Positions 53,337 to 60,911 of a stretch of DNA of 64,000 nucleotides are shown one piece after another; position 1 is the stretch's first letter; each line of letters starts with the position of its first letter. Source of the DNA: JAFGSZ01 sp964492185 (GTDB taxonomy: Bacteria > Bacteroidota > Bacteroidia > Bacteroidales > UBA10428); contig CAZBJH010000001.1 of NCBI GenBank assembly GCA_964492185.1, positions 12,905 to 76,904 of the forward strand. The letters are read 5' to 3'. The notes beneath the pieces are model-generated. The model did no database searches. It saw only the letters and a program-made list of their open reading frames with translations, and had not been told where the DNA came from. The translations under genes were made by a program, and so were the position numbers.

Positions 53337-54083
53337 TCAGGTTTTCATGGCACCACAAATGTTGATAACCTGACCACTGACATAACTTGAAAGCCCGGAT
53401 CCAAGGAATAATACTACATTTGCTACTTCTTCAGGTGTACCACCACGTTTAAGGGGTACCTGGCTTTCCCATGCTTTTCTTACATCCTCAGGAAGCTTAT
53501 TTGTCATTTCAGTGATGATAAATCCCGGTGCCACTGCATTGCATCTTACATTTCGTGATCCAAGTTCCTGTGCTATGGATTTGGTAAAACCTATGATACC
53601 GGCTTTGGATGCCGAATAATTAGCCTGACCTGCATTTCCTCCGACACCAACAACCGAACTAAGGTTTATAATCGACCCCTCCCTGTTTTTCAGCATAGTA
53701 CGCTGTACTGCCTTGGTAAAATTAAAAACTGATTTAAGGTTCACAGCAATCACCCTGTCCCATTGTTCCTCTGTCATTCTCATTAACAGGTTGTCCATGG
53801 TTATGCCTGCATTGTTTACCAGCACATTGATAGTTCCAAAGTCTTTTAATATATTATCAACCACCTTGTGCGTATCTTCAAAATTACCTGCATCCGATAC
53901 ATATCCTTTTGCCTTTATACCATGACTGCTTAATTCTTTTTCGACAGCTTTCATATTGTCATCATAATTCAGATCAGTGAAAGCTATGTTTGCACCCTCT
54001 TTGGCAAATCTTACTGCAATGGCCTTTCCTATACCTCTTGCTGCTCCCGTTATAATAGCTGTTTTTCCTTCAAGTAATTTCAT
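53337..54083 (-). CDS. fabG: 3-oxoacyl-ACP reductase FabG-like
   Basis: A 248-residue short-chain dehydrogenase with TGAARGIGKAIA (cofactor motif, near 12), NNAGITMDNLLMRM (near 89), the catalytic Ser in NLSSVVGVGGNAGQ and YSASK (Tyr-x3-Lys, near 155). The GxxxGIG and LMRMTEEQWDRVIAVNLKSVF pattern is the FabG form that reduces 3-oxoacyl-ACP in fatty-acid synthesis. It lies 44 bases after sucD and is followed by the lipoprotein gene; the three genes may be co-transcribed. Confidence 0.92.
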   Translation of the reverse strand: MKLLEGKTAIITGAARGIGKAIAVRFAKEGANIAFTDLNYDDNMKAVEKELSSHGIKAKGYVSDAGNFEDTHKVVDNILKDFGTINVLVNNAGITMDNLLMRMTEEQWDRVIAVNLKSVFNFTKAVQRTMLKNREGSIINLSSVVGVGGNAGQANYSASKAGIIGFTKSIAQELGSRNVRCNAVAPGFIITEMTNKLPEDVRKAWESQVPLKRGGTPEEVANVVLFLGSGLSSYVSGQVINICGAMKT

Positions 54084-54127
54084 GATTTATGTTTTATTGG
54101 TTATTATCTGATTACATTTTTTTTTCA

Positions 54128-55003
54128 TTATTTTGATACCAGTACACTGGCCATGGATTTACCTATATCAGCAGGTGATCCCACAACATAAATGCCGCAC
54201 TCCTGCATTATCTTCATTTTTGCAGCTGCCGTATCGTCACTGCCCCCCACAATAGCTCCTGCATGCCCCATACGCCTTCCTTTCGGTGCCGTTCTTCCGG
54301 CAACAAAACCCACAACAGGTTTCGTGCTATGATCTTTAATCCATAAGGCAGCCTCAGCTTCCATATTCCCCCCTATTTCGCCTATTATAATGATACCCTC
54401 GGTCTGTGAGTCATCCATAAGCAGCTTAACGCAATCCAGAATAGAAGTACCGATTACCGGATCGCCGCCTATACCAATACATGTTGATTGTCCCAACCCC
54501 GTTTTCGTTACTTGGTCCACCGCTTCATAAGTAAGTGTTCCGGAACGGGATACAATACCTATTGAACCCTTCTTATGAATAAAACCGGGCATTATGCCCG
54601 CTTTTGATTCACCCGGGGTGATCACTCCGGGACAGTTCGGGCCGATAAGCCTGGATTTTTTCCGTGAAAGATATGCTTTTACTTTCACCATATCCCGTGT
54701 AGGAATACCTTCGGTAATGCAAATGATAACCATTATTCCCGCATCGGCAGCTTCCATGATGGCATCAGCTGCAAAGGGGGGCGGAACAAAAATCACGGAT
54801 GTATCGGCCCCGGTTTTGTATACAGCTTCTTCAACCGTATTGAAAACCGGCCTGTTAATATGGGTTTGCCCGCCCTTACCGGGAGTAATTCCACCAACAA
54901 TGTTTGTACCGTAATCAATCATTTGCTGAGCGTGAAAAGAACCTTCACTACCTGTAACGCCCTGAATAATAACTTTTGAAGATTTACCAACAAGAACGCT
55001 CAT
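54128..55003 (-). CDS. sucD: Succinyl-CoA synthetase alpha subunit
   Basis: The 291-residue protein binds CoA through the N-terminal Rossmann domain ([35 protein letters not shown]) and carries the phospho-histidine in [13 protein letters not shown] (about 245). [23 protein letters not shown] is family-typical. It catalyses the substrate-level phosphorylation step of the TCA cycle with SucC, which is not in this window. Confidence 0.96.
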   Translation of the reverse strand: MSVLVGKSSKVIIQGVTGSEGSFHAQQMIDYGTNIVGGITPGKGGQTHINRPVFNTVEEAVYKTGADTSVIFVPPPFAADAIMEAADAGIMVIICITEGIPTRDMVKVKAYLSRKKSRLIGPNCPGVITPGESKAGIMPGFIHKKGSIGIVSRSGTLTYEAVDQVTKTGLGQSTCIGIGGDPVIGTSILDCVKLLMDDSQTEGIIIIGEIGGNMEAEAALWIKDHSTKPVVGFVAGRTAPKGRRMGHAGAIVGGSDDTAAAKMKIMQECGIYVVGSPADIGKSMASVLVSK

Positions 55004-55181
55004 AGATCTGCTTCTTATTTTTTTATAATATTTTATATGGATGCCAAAAATAACGATTCTCCGTAATTATATTAATATTTATATATGTTTTTCTCCTGCA
55101 GCGCAACCATTATGCAGATAAATATTCGTCAGGGTAAACTTTAATAACAGGAATTATGTAATTTTGAAGCAAATCAATATT

Positions 55182-56588
55182 ATGATTGATAATTCAACCA
55201 TAGCTGCAATTTCCACTCCCCCGGGTACCGGTGCTATTGCTGTAATACGTATGTCTGGAATAAATGCGATCAGTATTTGTAATAATATTTTTCATTCATC
55301 TTCGCACAAAGACCTGACTAAACAGTCCGGTTATACAATGCACCATGGTTCGCTTATTGATAATGGAAAAACAATAGATGATGTAATAGTGGGACTGTTC
55401 AGAGCCCCTAACTCATACACGGGTGAGGATGTCGTTGAGATCAGTTGCCATGGATCGGTCTATGTGCAACAAAAAATTCTTGAACTATTGTCGGGTAATG
55501 GTGCACGACCGGCACAACCCGGAGAATTCACCATGCGTGCTTTTTTAAATGGTAAGCTTGATCTTTCACAGGCAGAGGGAGTTGCAGATTTGATAGCTTC
55601 ATCGGGCAGTGCTGCACACCGTGTAGCCATCAACCAGATCAGAGGTGGTATTTCGAATGAAATCAGGGGTCTTCGCGATCAGCTGCTAAACTTTATATCC
55701 ATGATCGAACTGGAACTGGATTTCAGTGAAGAAGATGTGGAGTTTGCAGACCGGGGAGAACTGAAAGTACTGGTATCTGAAATTGAGCAGTTACTTCGGA
55801 AATTAATAGATTCGTTCTCACTTGGGAATGCCATTAAAAATGGCATACCTGTGGCAATTGCCGGAAAAACCAATTCAGGAAAATCAACATTATTAAATCT
55901 GCTCCTGAAGGAAGACAAAGCCATTGTTTCTGATATTGGGGGAACAACACGTGATTTCATAGAAGATATTATCTCTGTGAACGGCATTCATTTCCGGTTT
56001 ATAGATACAGCAGGTATACGTCATACATCCGATGAAATTGAAAAGCTGGGGATTGAACGTACATATCAGAAGATCAATCAGGCTGAAGTTATACTATTAT
56101 TAACGGACGTTACGGATACAACCGGAAATATTACAGGATCCATCAAAGGCATTAAGGAAAAAATCAGTGATACTGATAAAAAGCTGGTTGTCATAGCAAA
56201 CAAATCGGATCTTATAAACAATACACAAACCAGGATAATAAAAGACTCAATCAGCCGGTGCCTGGATGAAAATGACCGCCTGCTGTTTCTTTCTGCCAAA
56301 TACGGTAATAATCTGGACAAGCTTGAAAATATCCTGGGTGAACTGATACATGCGGAAAAGCTGGAAGAAAATGATGTGCTCATTACCAATGCAAGGCATT
56401 ACGAAGCCCTTTCCAGGGCACATGAATCAATCCTCCGTGTTACCGGCGGACTGGAAAACCAGGTCCCCGCGGACCTTCTTGCCATGGATATCCGTGAAGT
56501 CCTTCACTACCTGGGCGAAATCACCGGCGAGATCACCACTGATGAGATCCTCGGAAACATCTTTAAGAATTTCTGTATCGGAAAATAA
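55182..56588 (+). CDS. mnmE: tRNA modification GTPase MnmE
   Basis: MnmE works with MnmG to modify U34 of certain tRNAs. The 468-residue protein has the N-terminal tetrahydrofolate-binding domain (AAISTPPGTGAIAVIRMSG, GEDVVEISCHGS), the helical domain, the G domain (GKTNSGKSTLLN, DIGGTTRDF, DTAGIR, NKSD) and the conserved end NIFKNFCIGK. The ATG at 55182 is used; a TTG at 55164 is only an upstream in-frame codon. The last ~150 bases look clearly more GC-rich than the rest of the gene. Its 3' end is the insertion point of the following element. Confidence 0.96.
   Translation: MIDNSTIAAISTPPGTGAIAVIRMSGINAISICNNIFHSSSHKDLTKQSGYTMHHGSLIDNGKTIDDVIVGLFRAPNSYTGEDVVEISCHGSVYVQQKILELLSGNGARPAQPGEFTMRAFLNGKLDLSQAEGVADLIASSGSAAHRVAINQIRGGISNEIRGLRDQLLNFISMIELELDFSEEDVEFADRGELKVLVSEIEQLLRKLIDSFSLGNAIKNGIPVAIAGKTNSGKSTLLNLLLKEDKAIVSDIGGTTRDFIEDIISVNGIHFRFIDTAGIRHTSDEIEKLGIERTYQKINQAEVILLLTDVTDTTGNITGSIKGIKEKISDTDKKLVVIANKSDLINNTQTRIIKDSISRCLDENDRLLFLSAKYGNNLDKLENILGELIHAEKLEENDVLITNARHYEALSRAHESILRVTGGLENQVPADLLAMDIREVLHYLGEITGEITTDEILGNIFKNFCIGK
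56571..56588 (+). other. Probable left attachment site of the integrative element (mnmE 3' end)
   Basis: The last 18 bases of mnmE, TTCTGTATCGGAAAATAA, encode FCIGK-stop. The SGI1 family of integrative elements is known to recombine at this same 3' end of mnmE (thdF/trmE). Here a tyrosine integrase gene lies 620 bases away and the element sequence begins directly after. The other site is not in the window. Confidence 0.55.
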
Positions 56589-56656
56589 ACTACCTTTCTC
56601 TTTCTTTCCTTTTTATTCATTTACTGATAGTTACAAAAATTTAATTCTATTTTTTT

Positions 56657-56736
56657 GTTGCCCGATTATCGTTTTTTGCTTATTTTTGTTGCCCATTTGT
56701 TGCCCAAATCTCAATTTTTGTTGTCCGGACAACAAA
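56657..56736. repeat. GTTGCCC motif array with 20-bp palindrome
   Basis: GTTGCCC occurs at 56657, 56688 and 56699, with variant GTTGTCC at 56720 and its inverse GGACAAC at 56727. The last two form a perfect 20-base palindrome, 56717-56736 (TTTGTTGTCC/GGACAACAAA). Placement just outside the attachment site is what integrase arm sites or a regulator operator would show. Confidence 0.75.
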
Positions 56737-56770
56737 TAAATAAAAATATGGTGAGATTATGTTACATACA

Positions 56771-56805
56771 GATACATATAGATACAAACTGATACTCACC
56801 GATAC
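56771..56805 (+). promoter_or_regulatory. Four GATAC repeats at exact 10-bp spacing
   Basis: GATAC begins at 56771, 56781, 56791 and 56801, each 10 bases apart, so all lie on about the same face of the helix. It ends 33 bases before the ATG of the first element gene. A binding array for a regulator, excisionase or integrase is the likely reading. Confidence 0.75.
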
Positions 56806-56837
56806 ATTTGTTAAGAATACTTAAACAGTAACAATAA

Positions 56838-57191
56838 ATGAGCAGTAATATCCGTATTTCAATGATATGTCAGCATTGTGGTCAGGAATTTGTAGCCAAA
56901 ACAACTGTTACTAAATTCTGTAGCGATAATTGCGCAAAAAGGAATTATAAAAAAAGAAAGCGCGAAGAAAAAATTCAACAGGCTCCCTCATTGGATAAAC
57001 AACAATTGCAATTTAACCGATCCAGAGTGGAAGAAAAGGAATTCCTGAGTATTAGCGAAACCTGTTCTTTGATTGGAGCCAGCAGGATGACCATATACCG
57101 CCAGATTAAGAATGGAAATATAAGGGTTTCAAAGATAGGCAGACGGGTAATTATTAAACGGTCTGAAATTGATAATCTTTTGCATCATTAA
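56838..57191 (+). CDS. Zinc-ribbon plus excisionase-type HTH protein
   Basis: The 117-residue protein has an N-terminal zinc ribbon (CQHCGQEF...KFCSDNC, four cysteines within residues 11-33), a basic linker ([13 protein letters not shown]) and a C-terminal HTH_17/MerR-like domain ([46 protein letters not shown]). Such HTH domains occur in excisionases and element regulators. It is the first gene of the element, 11 bases upstream of the integrase, with the GATAC array upstream. Confidence 0.8.
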   Translation: MSSNIRISMICQHCGQEFVAKTTVTKFCSDNCAKRNYKKRKREEKIQQAPSLDKQQLQFNRSRVEEKEFLSISETCSLIGASRMTIYRQIKNGNIRVSKIGRRVIIKRSEIDNLLHH

Positions 57192-57202
57192 AATATACAC
57201 TG

Positions 57203-58294
57203 ATGAAAGTGACGTTAAGACAAAGAGAAAAGAGTAGTAAAATAAGCCTCTATCTGGAGTTTTACCATAAAGGAAAACGTAAATATGAATATCTCAGACT
57301 TTACCTAGTACCTAAACCAAGAACGAAAGATGATAGAGACACCAACAGAAAAACCTTAAAGCTAGCTGAAAATCTTAGAGCTAAAAGGCAGTTGGAATTA
57401 CAAAATGGTGTATATGGTTTTACTGACCAAGAAAAACTAAATGGTGATTTCTTAACATATTTCGAAGTCCTTGCAGAAAAGAGAGCTGACAGTAACGGTA
57501 ATTATGGAAACTGGAAAAGCGCATTGAAACACCTCACAAAATTCCCAAAAGGCAATGTTAAATTCTCTGAGATTGATAATAAATGGCTGGAAGACTTAAA
57601 AAGTTATCTGATGAACGATGCCAAACTTAAAAATGGCAGTGGATTATCTAAAAATTCATGTGTTTCATATTTCAATAAAGTTAAAGCAGCTATTAAGCAG
57701 GCAGTGAAAGACGGCATTCTTACAAAAAATCCTGCACTTGAAGTTGAGGGTATCAAGGAAATGGAGACAAAACGGGAATTCCTGACACTGGATGAATTGA
57801 AAAAAGCAATTACAGAGAAATGTGATGTCCCTGTTCTTAAACAGGCATTTATTTTTAGTTGTCTTACCGGACTTCGTTTTTCCGATATTCAGAAGTTAAC
57901 CTGGTCAGAAGTTCAACATTCAAAAGAAAACGGATACTATATCAGGTTCCGCCAAAAGAAGACCAATGGAGAGGAAACATTGCCCATCTCAGAGGATGCT
58001 TATAATTTATTAGGTGAAAGGCTATCAGGTGATGAAAAAGTTTTTATTGACTTGACCTATAGCGATTATAACAACCGAAAACTTAATGAATGGATGATTC
58101 GTTCCGGAGTGGACAGAAATATCACTTTTCATTGTGCCCGTCATACCTATGCAACTTTGCAATTAACACTTGGTACTGATATATACACAGTAAAAAAGCT
58201 TTTAGGACACAAAAGTCTAAGAACAACCGAAGTATATGCAAAAGTAATTGACCAGAAAAAGCGTGATGCAGCCAATGCGATTAAGCTAAGCTAA
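57203..58294 (+). CDS. Tyrosine site-specific recombinase (integrase)
   Basis: Carries out integration and excision of the element. The 363-residue protein has an arm-binding N-domain (MKVTLRQREKSSKISLYLEFYHKGKRKYEYLRLYL), a core-binding SAM-like domain (about 105-190) and the catalytic domain with Arg in TGLRFSDIQKL, Lys in RQKKTNGEETLPIS, HCARHTYAT (H-x-x-R), GHKSLRTTEVYAK (His and the nucleophilic Tyr). All catalytic residues are present, so it should be active. The protein is of the Bacteroidota integrase type. Confidence 0.94.
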   Translation: MKVTLRQREKSSKISLYLEFYHKGKRKYEYLRLYLVPKPRTKDDRDTNRKTLKLAENLRAKRQLELQNGVYGFTDQEKLNGDFLTYFEVLAEKRADSNGNYGNWKSALKHLTKFPKGNVKFSEIDNKWLEDLKSYLMNDAKLKNGSGLSKNSCVSYFNKVKAAIKQAVKDGILTKNPALEVEGIKEMETKREFLTLDELKKAITEKCDVPVLKQAFIFSCLTGLRFSDIQKLTWSEVQHSKENGYYIRFRQKKTNGEETLPISEDAYNLLGERLSGDEKVFIDLTYSDYNNRKLNEWMIRSGVDRNITFHCARHTYATLQLTLGTDIYTVKKLLGHKSLRTTEVYAKVIDQKKRDAANAIKLS

Positions 58295-58337
58295 CCTCTT
58301 AATTATAATATAATAAGGAATTTTCAGTTATAACACT

Positions 58338-59468
58338 ATGCATGAGCTTGATAAAATTTTAATACGCAACCCGGCAAAATTTAATGCATTCATTCAAGGG
58401 CTCATCAAAAATAAAATTGACCCTGAAAAAGACCTGGAAAGACTTTTTATTCTTTTAATAATTTACAATTACATTCTCACCTCCCCTGTTTTGTTTGAAG
58501 CAATAAACAAGGAAAATAAAGAAGCCTTCATTAAGATTTGTTCTAAAATAAACCACTTTGCTTTACTTTATACATTTAAGAGTGGTTTGCATAAAACAAC
58601 ATCTGCTCAAAAAACCGAACGCTCAGGAATATCTGTGTCTCTTGACAATGAAATTAAGGATATTCATTTATTTCTTTCAAACAACAGCACTTCCAGAACA
58701 TATAAAACCATAAATACGGTACTGTCACGTTCGGTATTACATCACTTTAGTGAAATTGATTCTGACGAAGATCAGGACTTTATTGAATCGTTTTTAAACG
58801 GTTTACAGGATGATAGTCCTGAACGGCTATCCTTTTCAGAAATCAGGAACCAATTATTCGAATTAATCGTTGACGAATCTGACTCTTTTAGTGAATCAAT
58901 TGATAAGCAATACCTGTTTTATTATACGAATGCAATAAAATGCGATAACAGGGATTATATTTGTTTCTACAAACCGCTATTTTTGGCATTATCTGAATAC
59001 CAAAAATATCTGATTGATTTACAAAAATCAGAAAATGCGTTAGAAAACGATAATTCATTCATTGCTTATCAGGAAGATTTTCGTGATAATAGTCCAGGCA
59101 GAATTACCTTTGAAGACATAACCAGGCAAAAAGAATTTAAATACCTTGAAGAGCTATTATTTGAAGATCATATAATTGATACTGCATACAACTTTATACA
59201 GAAAAGAGGCAATAAAAAGAATCTGGCAACTATTTATAAGTTCATAATAAAAGAAAGTTATTTCAGAAAAAGTAACTATAAACAACAAACCAGTTTCCAG
59301 GATTATCAGTTCAGACAATATCTTGATCATCGCTATAATGTCGATACCTCCCAACAGTTTAAGAATATTACCGATAAGGATGTAAAACTTTATTTTCAAT
59401 CAAAACGTTGGAAATACGATTTAAACAAACTTATTGTTACCGACTTCTTTAAACTAAATACCCTATAA
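58338..59468 (+). CDS. Element-encoded protein of unknown function, 376 aa
   Basis: The protein is charged and helical with no signal peptide, membrane helix or motif I recognise. Residues 1-75 (MHELDKILIRNPAKFNAFIQGLIKNKIDPEKDLERLFILLIIYNYIL) look like an all-helical start; the middle has an acidic patch (DSDEDQDFIESFLNGLQDDSPERLSF). A segment, GRITFEDI, echoes the ERLSFSEI earlier, so there may be internal similarity. It follows the integrase by 43 bases and precedes a 164-base gap. Confidence 0.75.
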   Translation: MHELDKILIRNPAKFNAFIQGLIKNKIDPEKDLERLFILLIIYNYILTSPVLFEAINKENKEAFIKICSKINHFALLYTFKSGLHKTTSAQKTERSGISVSLDNEIKDIHLFLSNNSTSRTYKTINTVLSRSVLHHFSEIDSDEDQDFIESFLNGLQDDSPERLSFSEIRNQLFELIVDESDSFSESIDKQYLFYYTNAIKCDNRDYICFYKPLFLALSEYQKYLIDLQKSENALENDNSFIAYQEDFRDNSPGRITFEDITRQKEFKYLEELLFEDHIIDTAYNFIQKRGNKKNLATIYKFIIKESYFRKSNYKQQTSFQDYQFRQYLDHRYNVDTSQQFKNITDKDVKLYFQSKRWKYDLNKLIVTDFFKLNTL

Positions 59469-59632
59469 AATACCATTGCAACTCAATAATCAACTGATTA
59501 TTTGATATTTAATCTCTGGTAATAATACCCTTTTACGGCTTTCCTTTTATTCTTGAACATCTTTGTCATGTCTTTGAAAATCAAAGATGACTGGCGCGCA
59601 TAAGTCCATCATAACAAATAAGAAGATGTATA

Positions 59633-59935
59633 ATGGATAATGTAATTTTGAACAAATTAGACAGCATTTCCAGAATGTTACGGGAACAAAACCTGTTAAA
59701 AAAGGAAGTGCTTACTTTCAGCGAGGCTACTGATTACCTCTCCGTTTCCAGCTCACATTTGTATAAGCTTACCAGTGGAAATATAATTCCTTTTTATAAG
59801 CCTAATAACAAAAAAATATTCTTTAAGCGCAGTGAGCTTGATGCCTGGCTGACTTCAAACAGGGTTGAACCAAATTCAGAAATTGAAGACAAAGCTAATG
59901 CCTATCTGATAAGAAAAGGTAAAGTTGATTTTTAA
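59633..59935 (+). CDS. Excisionase-like helix-turn-helix protein
   Basis: The 100-residue protein has an N-terminal helix and an HTH_17 domain (LTFSEATDYLSVSSSHLYKLTSGNIIPFYKPNNKKIFFKRSELDAWL, about 27-73), the type found in excisionases of NBU- and CTnDOT-like elements. It lies between the unknown gene and the acidic protein, each with its own gap, so it may have its own promoter. Confidence 0.82.
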   Translation: MDNVILNKLDSISRMLREQNLLKKEVLTFSEATDYLSVSSSHLYKLTSGNIIPFYKPNNKKIFFKRSELDAWLTSNRVEPNSEIEDKANAYLIRKGKVDF

Positions 59936-60010
59936 ATCACTTAAGTTGGGATGAGAAGATTCCTGACAATAACAATTAATTAATATTCAATAATTTAAAA
60001 TCTAATTAGT

Positions 60011-60232
60011 ATGAAAACTCGCATTTTTAATGTACCCCAGGATTCTATTCTGGAATTCGCTGAAATAATCGGTGAAAATGACCTGGAAGGAATAATCATC
60101 GGAACTGAAGATGATAGTATTGCAATCGCAGTAGATTATGAACCAGAGGAACACAGCGAAGCAATATTAAGCATGATTGAACATGTAGAAAACATCGATG
60201 GAGATCCGGATGAAGATGATGACAATGACTAG
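60011..60232 (+). CDS. Small acidic protein, unknown function
   Basis: The 73-residue protein MKTRIFNVPQDSILEFAEII...DYEPEEHSEAILSMIEHVENIDGDPDEDDDND is strongly acidic, with a terminal run of Asp/Glu. Acidic proteins of elements can mimic DNA, but no evidence for that is present. Intact frame, ATG start, within the module. Confidence 0.65.
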   Translation: MKTRIFNVPQDSILEFAEIIGENDLEGIIIGTEDDSIAIAVDYEPEEHSEAILSMIEHVENIDGDPDEDDDND

Positions 60233-60318
60233 AAGTTACAGAATAAGGACATACATATTGTTTTGTCCTTATTCTGCTAATATTTCAGAAGTAATTCAAA
60301 TAATTAAATCCAAGGCTC

Positions 60319-60882
60319 ATGAACTCTAATAATATAACAAATAAGAAATCTGTTGTTACAATCAAAGTGACACCGTCAGAAAAGGAGGAATTGCAAACAA
60401 TGGCTGATAAAAGCAACCTGAGTTTAAGTGAATTTGTAAGATTAAAAAGTTTATCAAAAATCAACAAAGCCATAAATCAGGAGAACAGGATCAAGGAACT
60501 GGAAGATGAGTTGAACCGGGTTAAAGTTGCTCTCTCATATTACAATGAAGACGAACAGGAAACTTCAGGCATAATCCTTCCGGTAAATAACAAACAAAAA
60601 GAAATATTACTGGCTCTATTCGATAACTTCTATAAAGATGGAAAGAGCAAAGAATCCCAGATTCTCAGATACCTTGCGGAAGACTTAATTACAACCCATT
60701 ACGATTTAATACCAATTCAGCTAATACAGCCCGATAAAACAACAATAGAGGCATTTAGATTCACAACCCGTCAATTATCTACTAATAAAGGTTTAGGGCC
60801 GGTTAAATTCTTTGAAGCATTCAGGGAAATTGGTTTAGAATGCTACAGATCCTACAATCAGTTAAAAGCCATTGATAAGTAA
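60319..60882 (+). CDS. Ribbon-helix-helix protein, MobC-like
   Basis: The 187-residue protein has an N-terminal RHH domain (KSVVTIKVTPSEKEELQTMADKSNLSLSEFVRLKSLS, residues 9-46) as in mobilization accessory proteins and antitoxins, then a coiled coil (NQENRIKELEDELNRVKVALSYY) and an unrelated C-terminal domain (KEILLALFDNFYKDGKSKES...FRFTTRQLSTNKGLGPVKFFEAFREIG). The gene lies 29 bases before the primase gene. A mobilization role would need a relaxase, which could be beyond the edge. Confidence 0.72.
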   Translation: MNSNNITNKKSVVTIKVTPSEKEELQTMADKSNLSLSEFVRLKSLSKINKAINQENRIKELEDELNRVKVALSYYNEDEQETSGIILPVNNKQKEILLALFDNFYKDGKSKESQILRYLAEDLITTHYDLIPIQLIQPDKTTIEAFRFTTRQLSTNKGLGPVKFFEAFREIGLECYRSYNQLKAIDK

Positions 60883-60911
60883 ATCATTAAGTAATACCAA
60901 AGTAATACACC

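Noticed and set aside
58338..59468. Defence-system cargo in the element
   Set aside because: No nuclease, helicase, TIR, kinase or similar motif could be seen, so no function is claimed.
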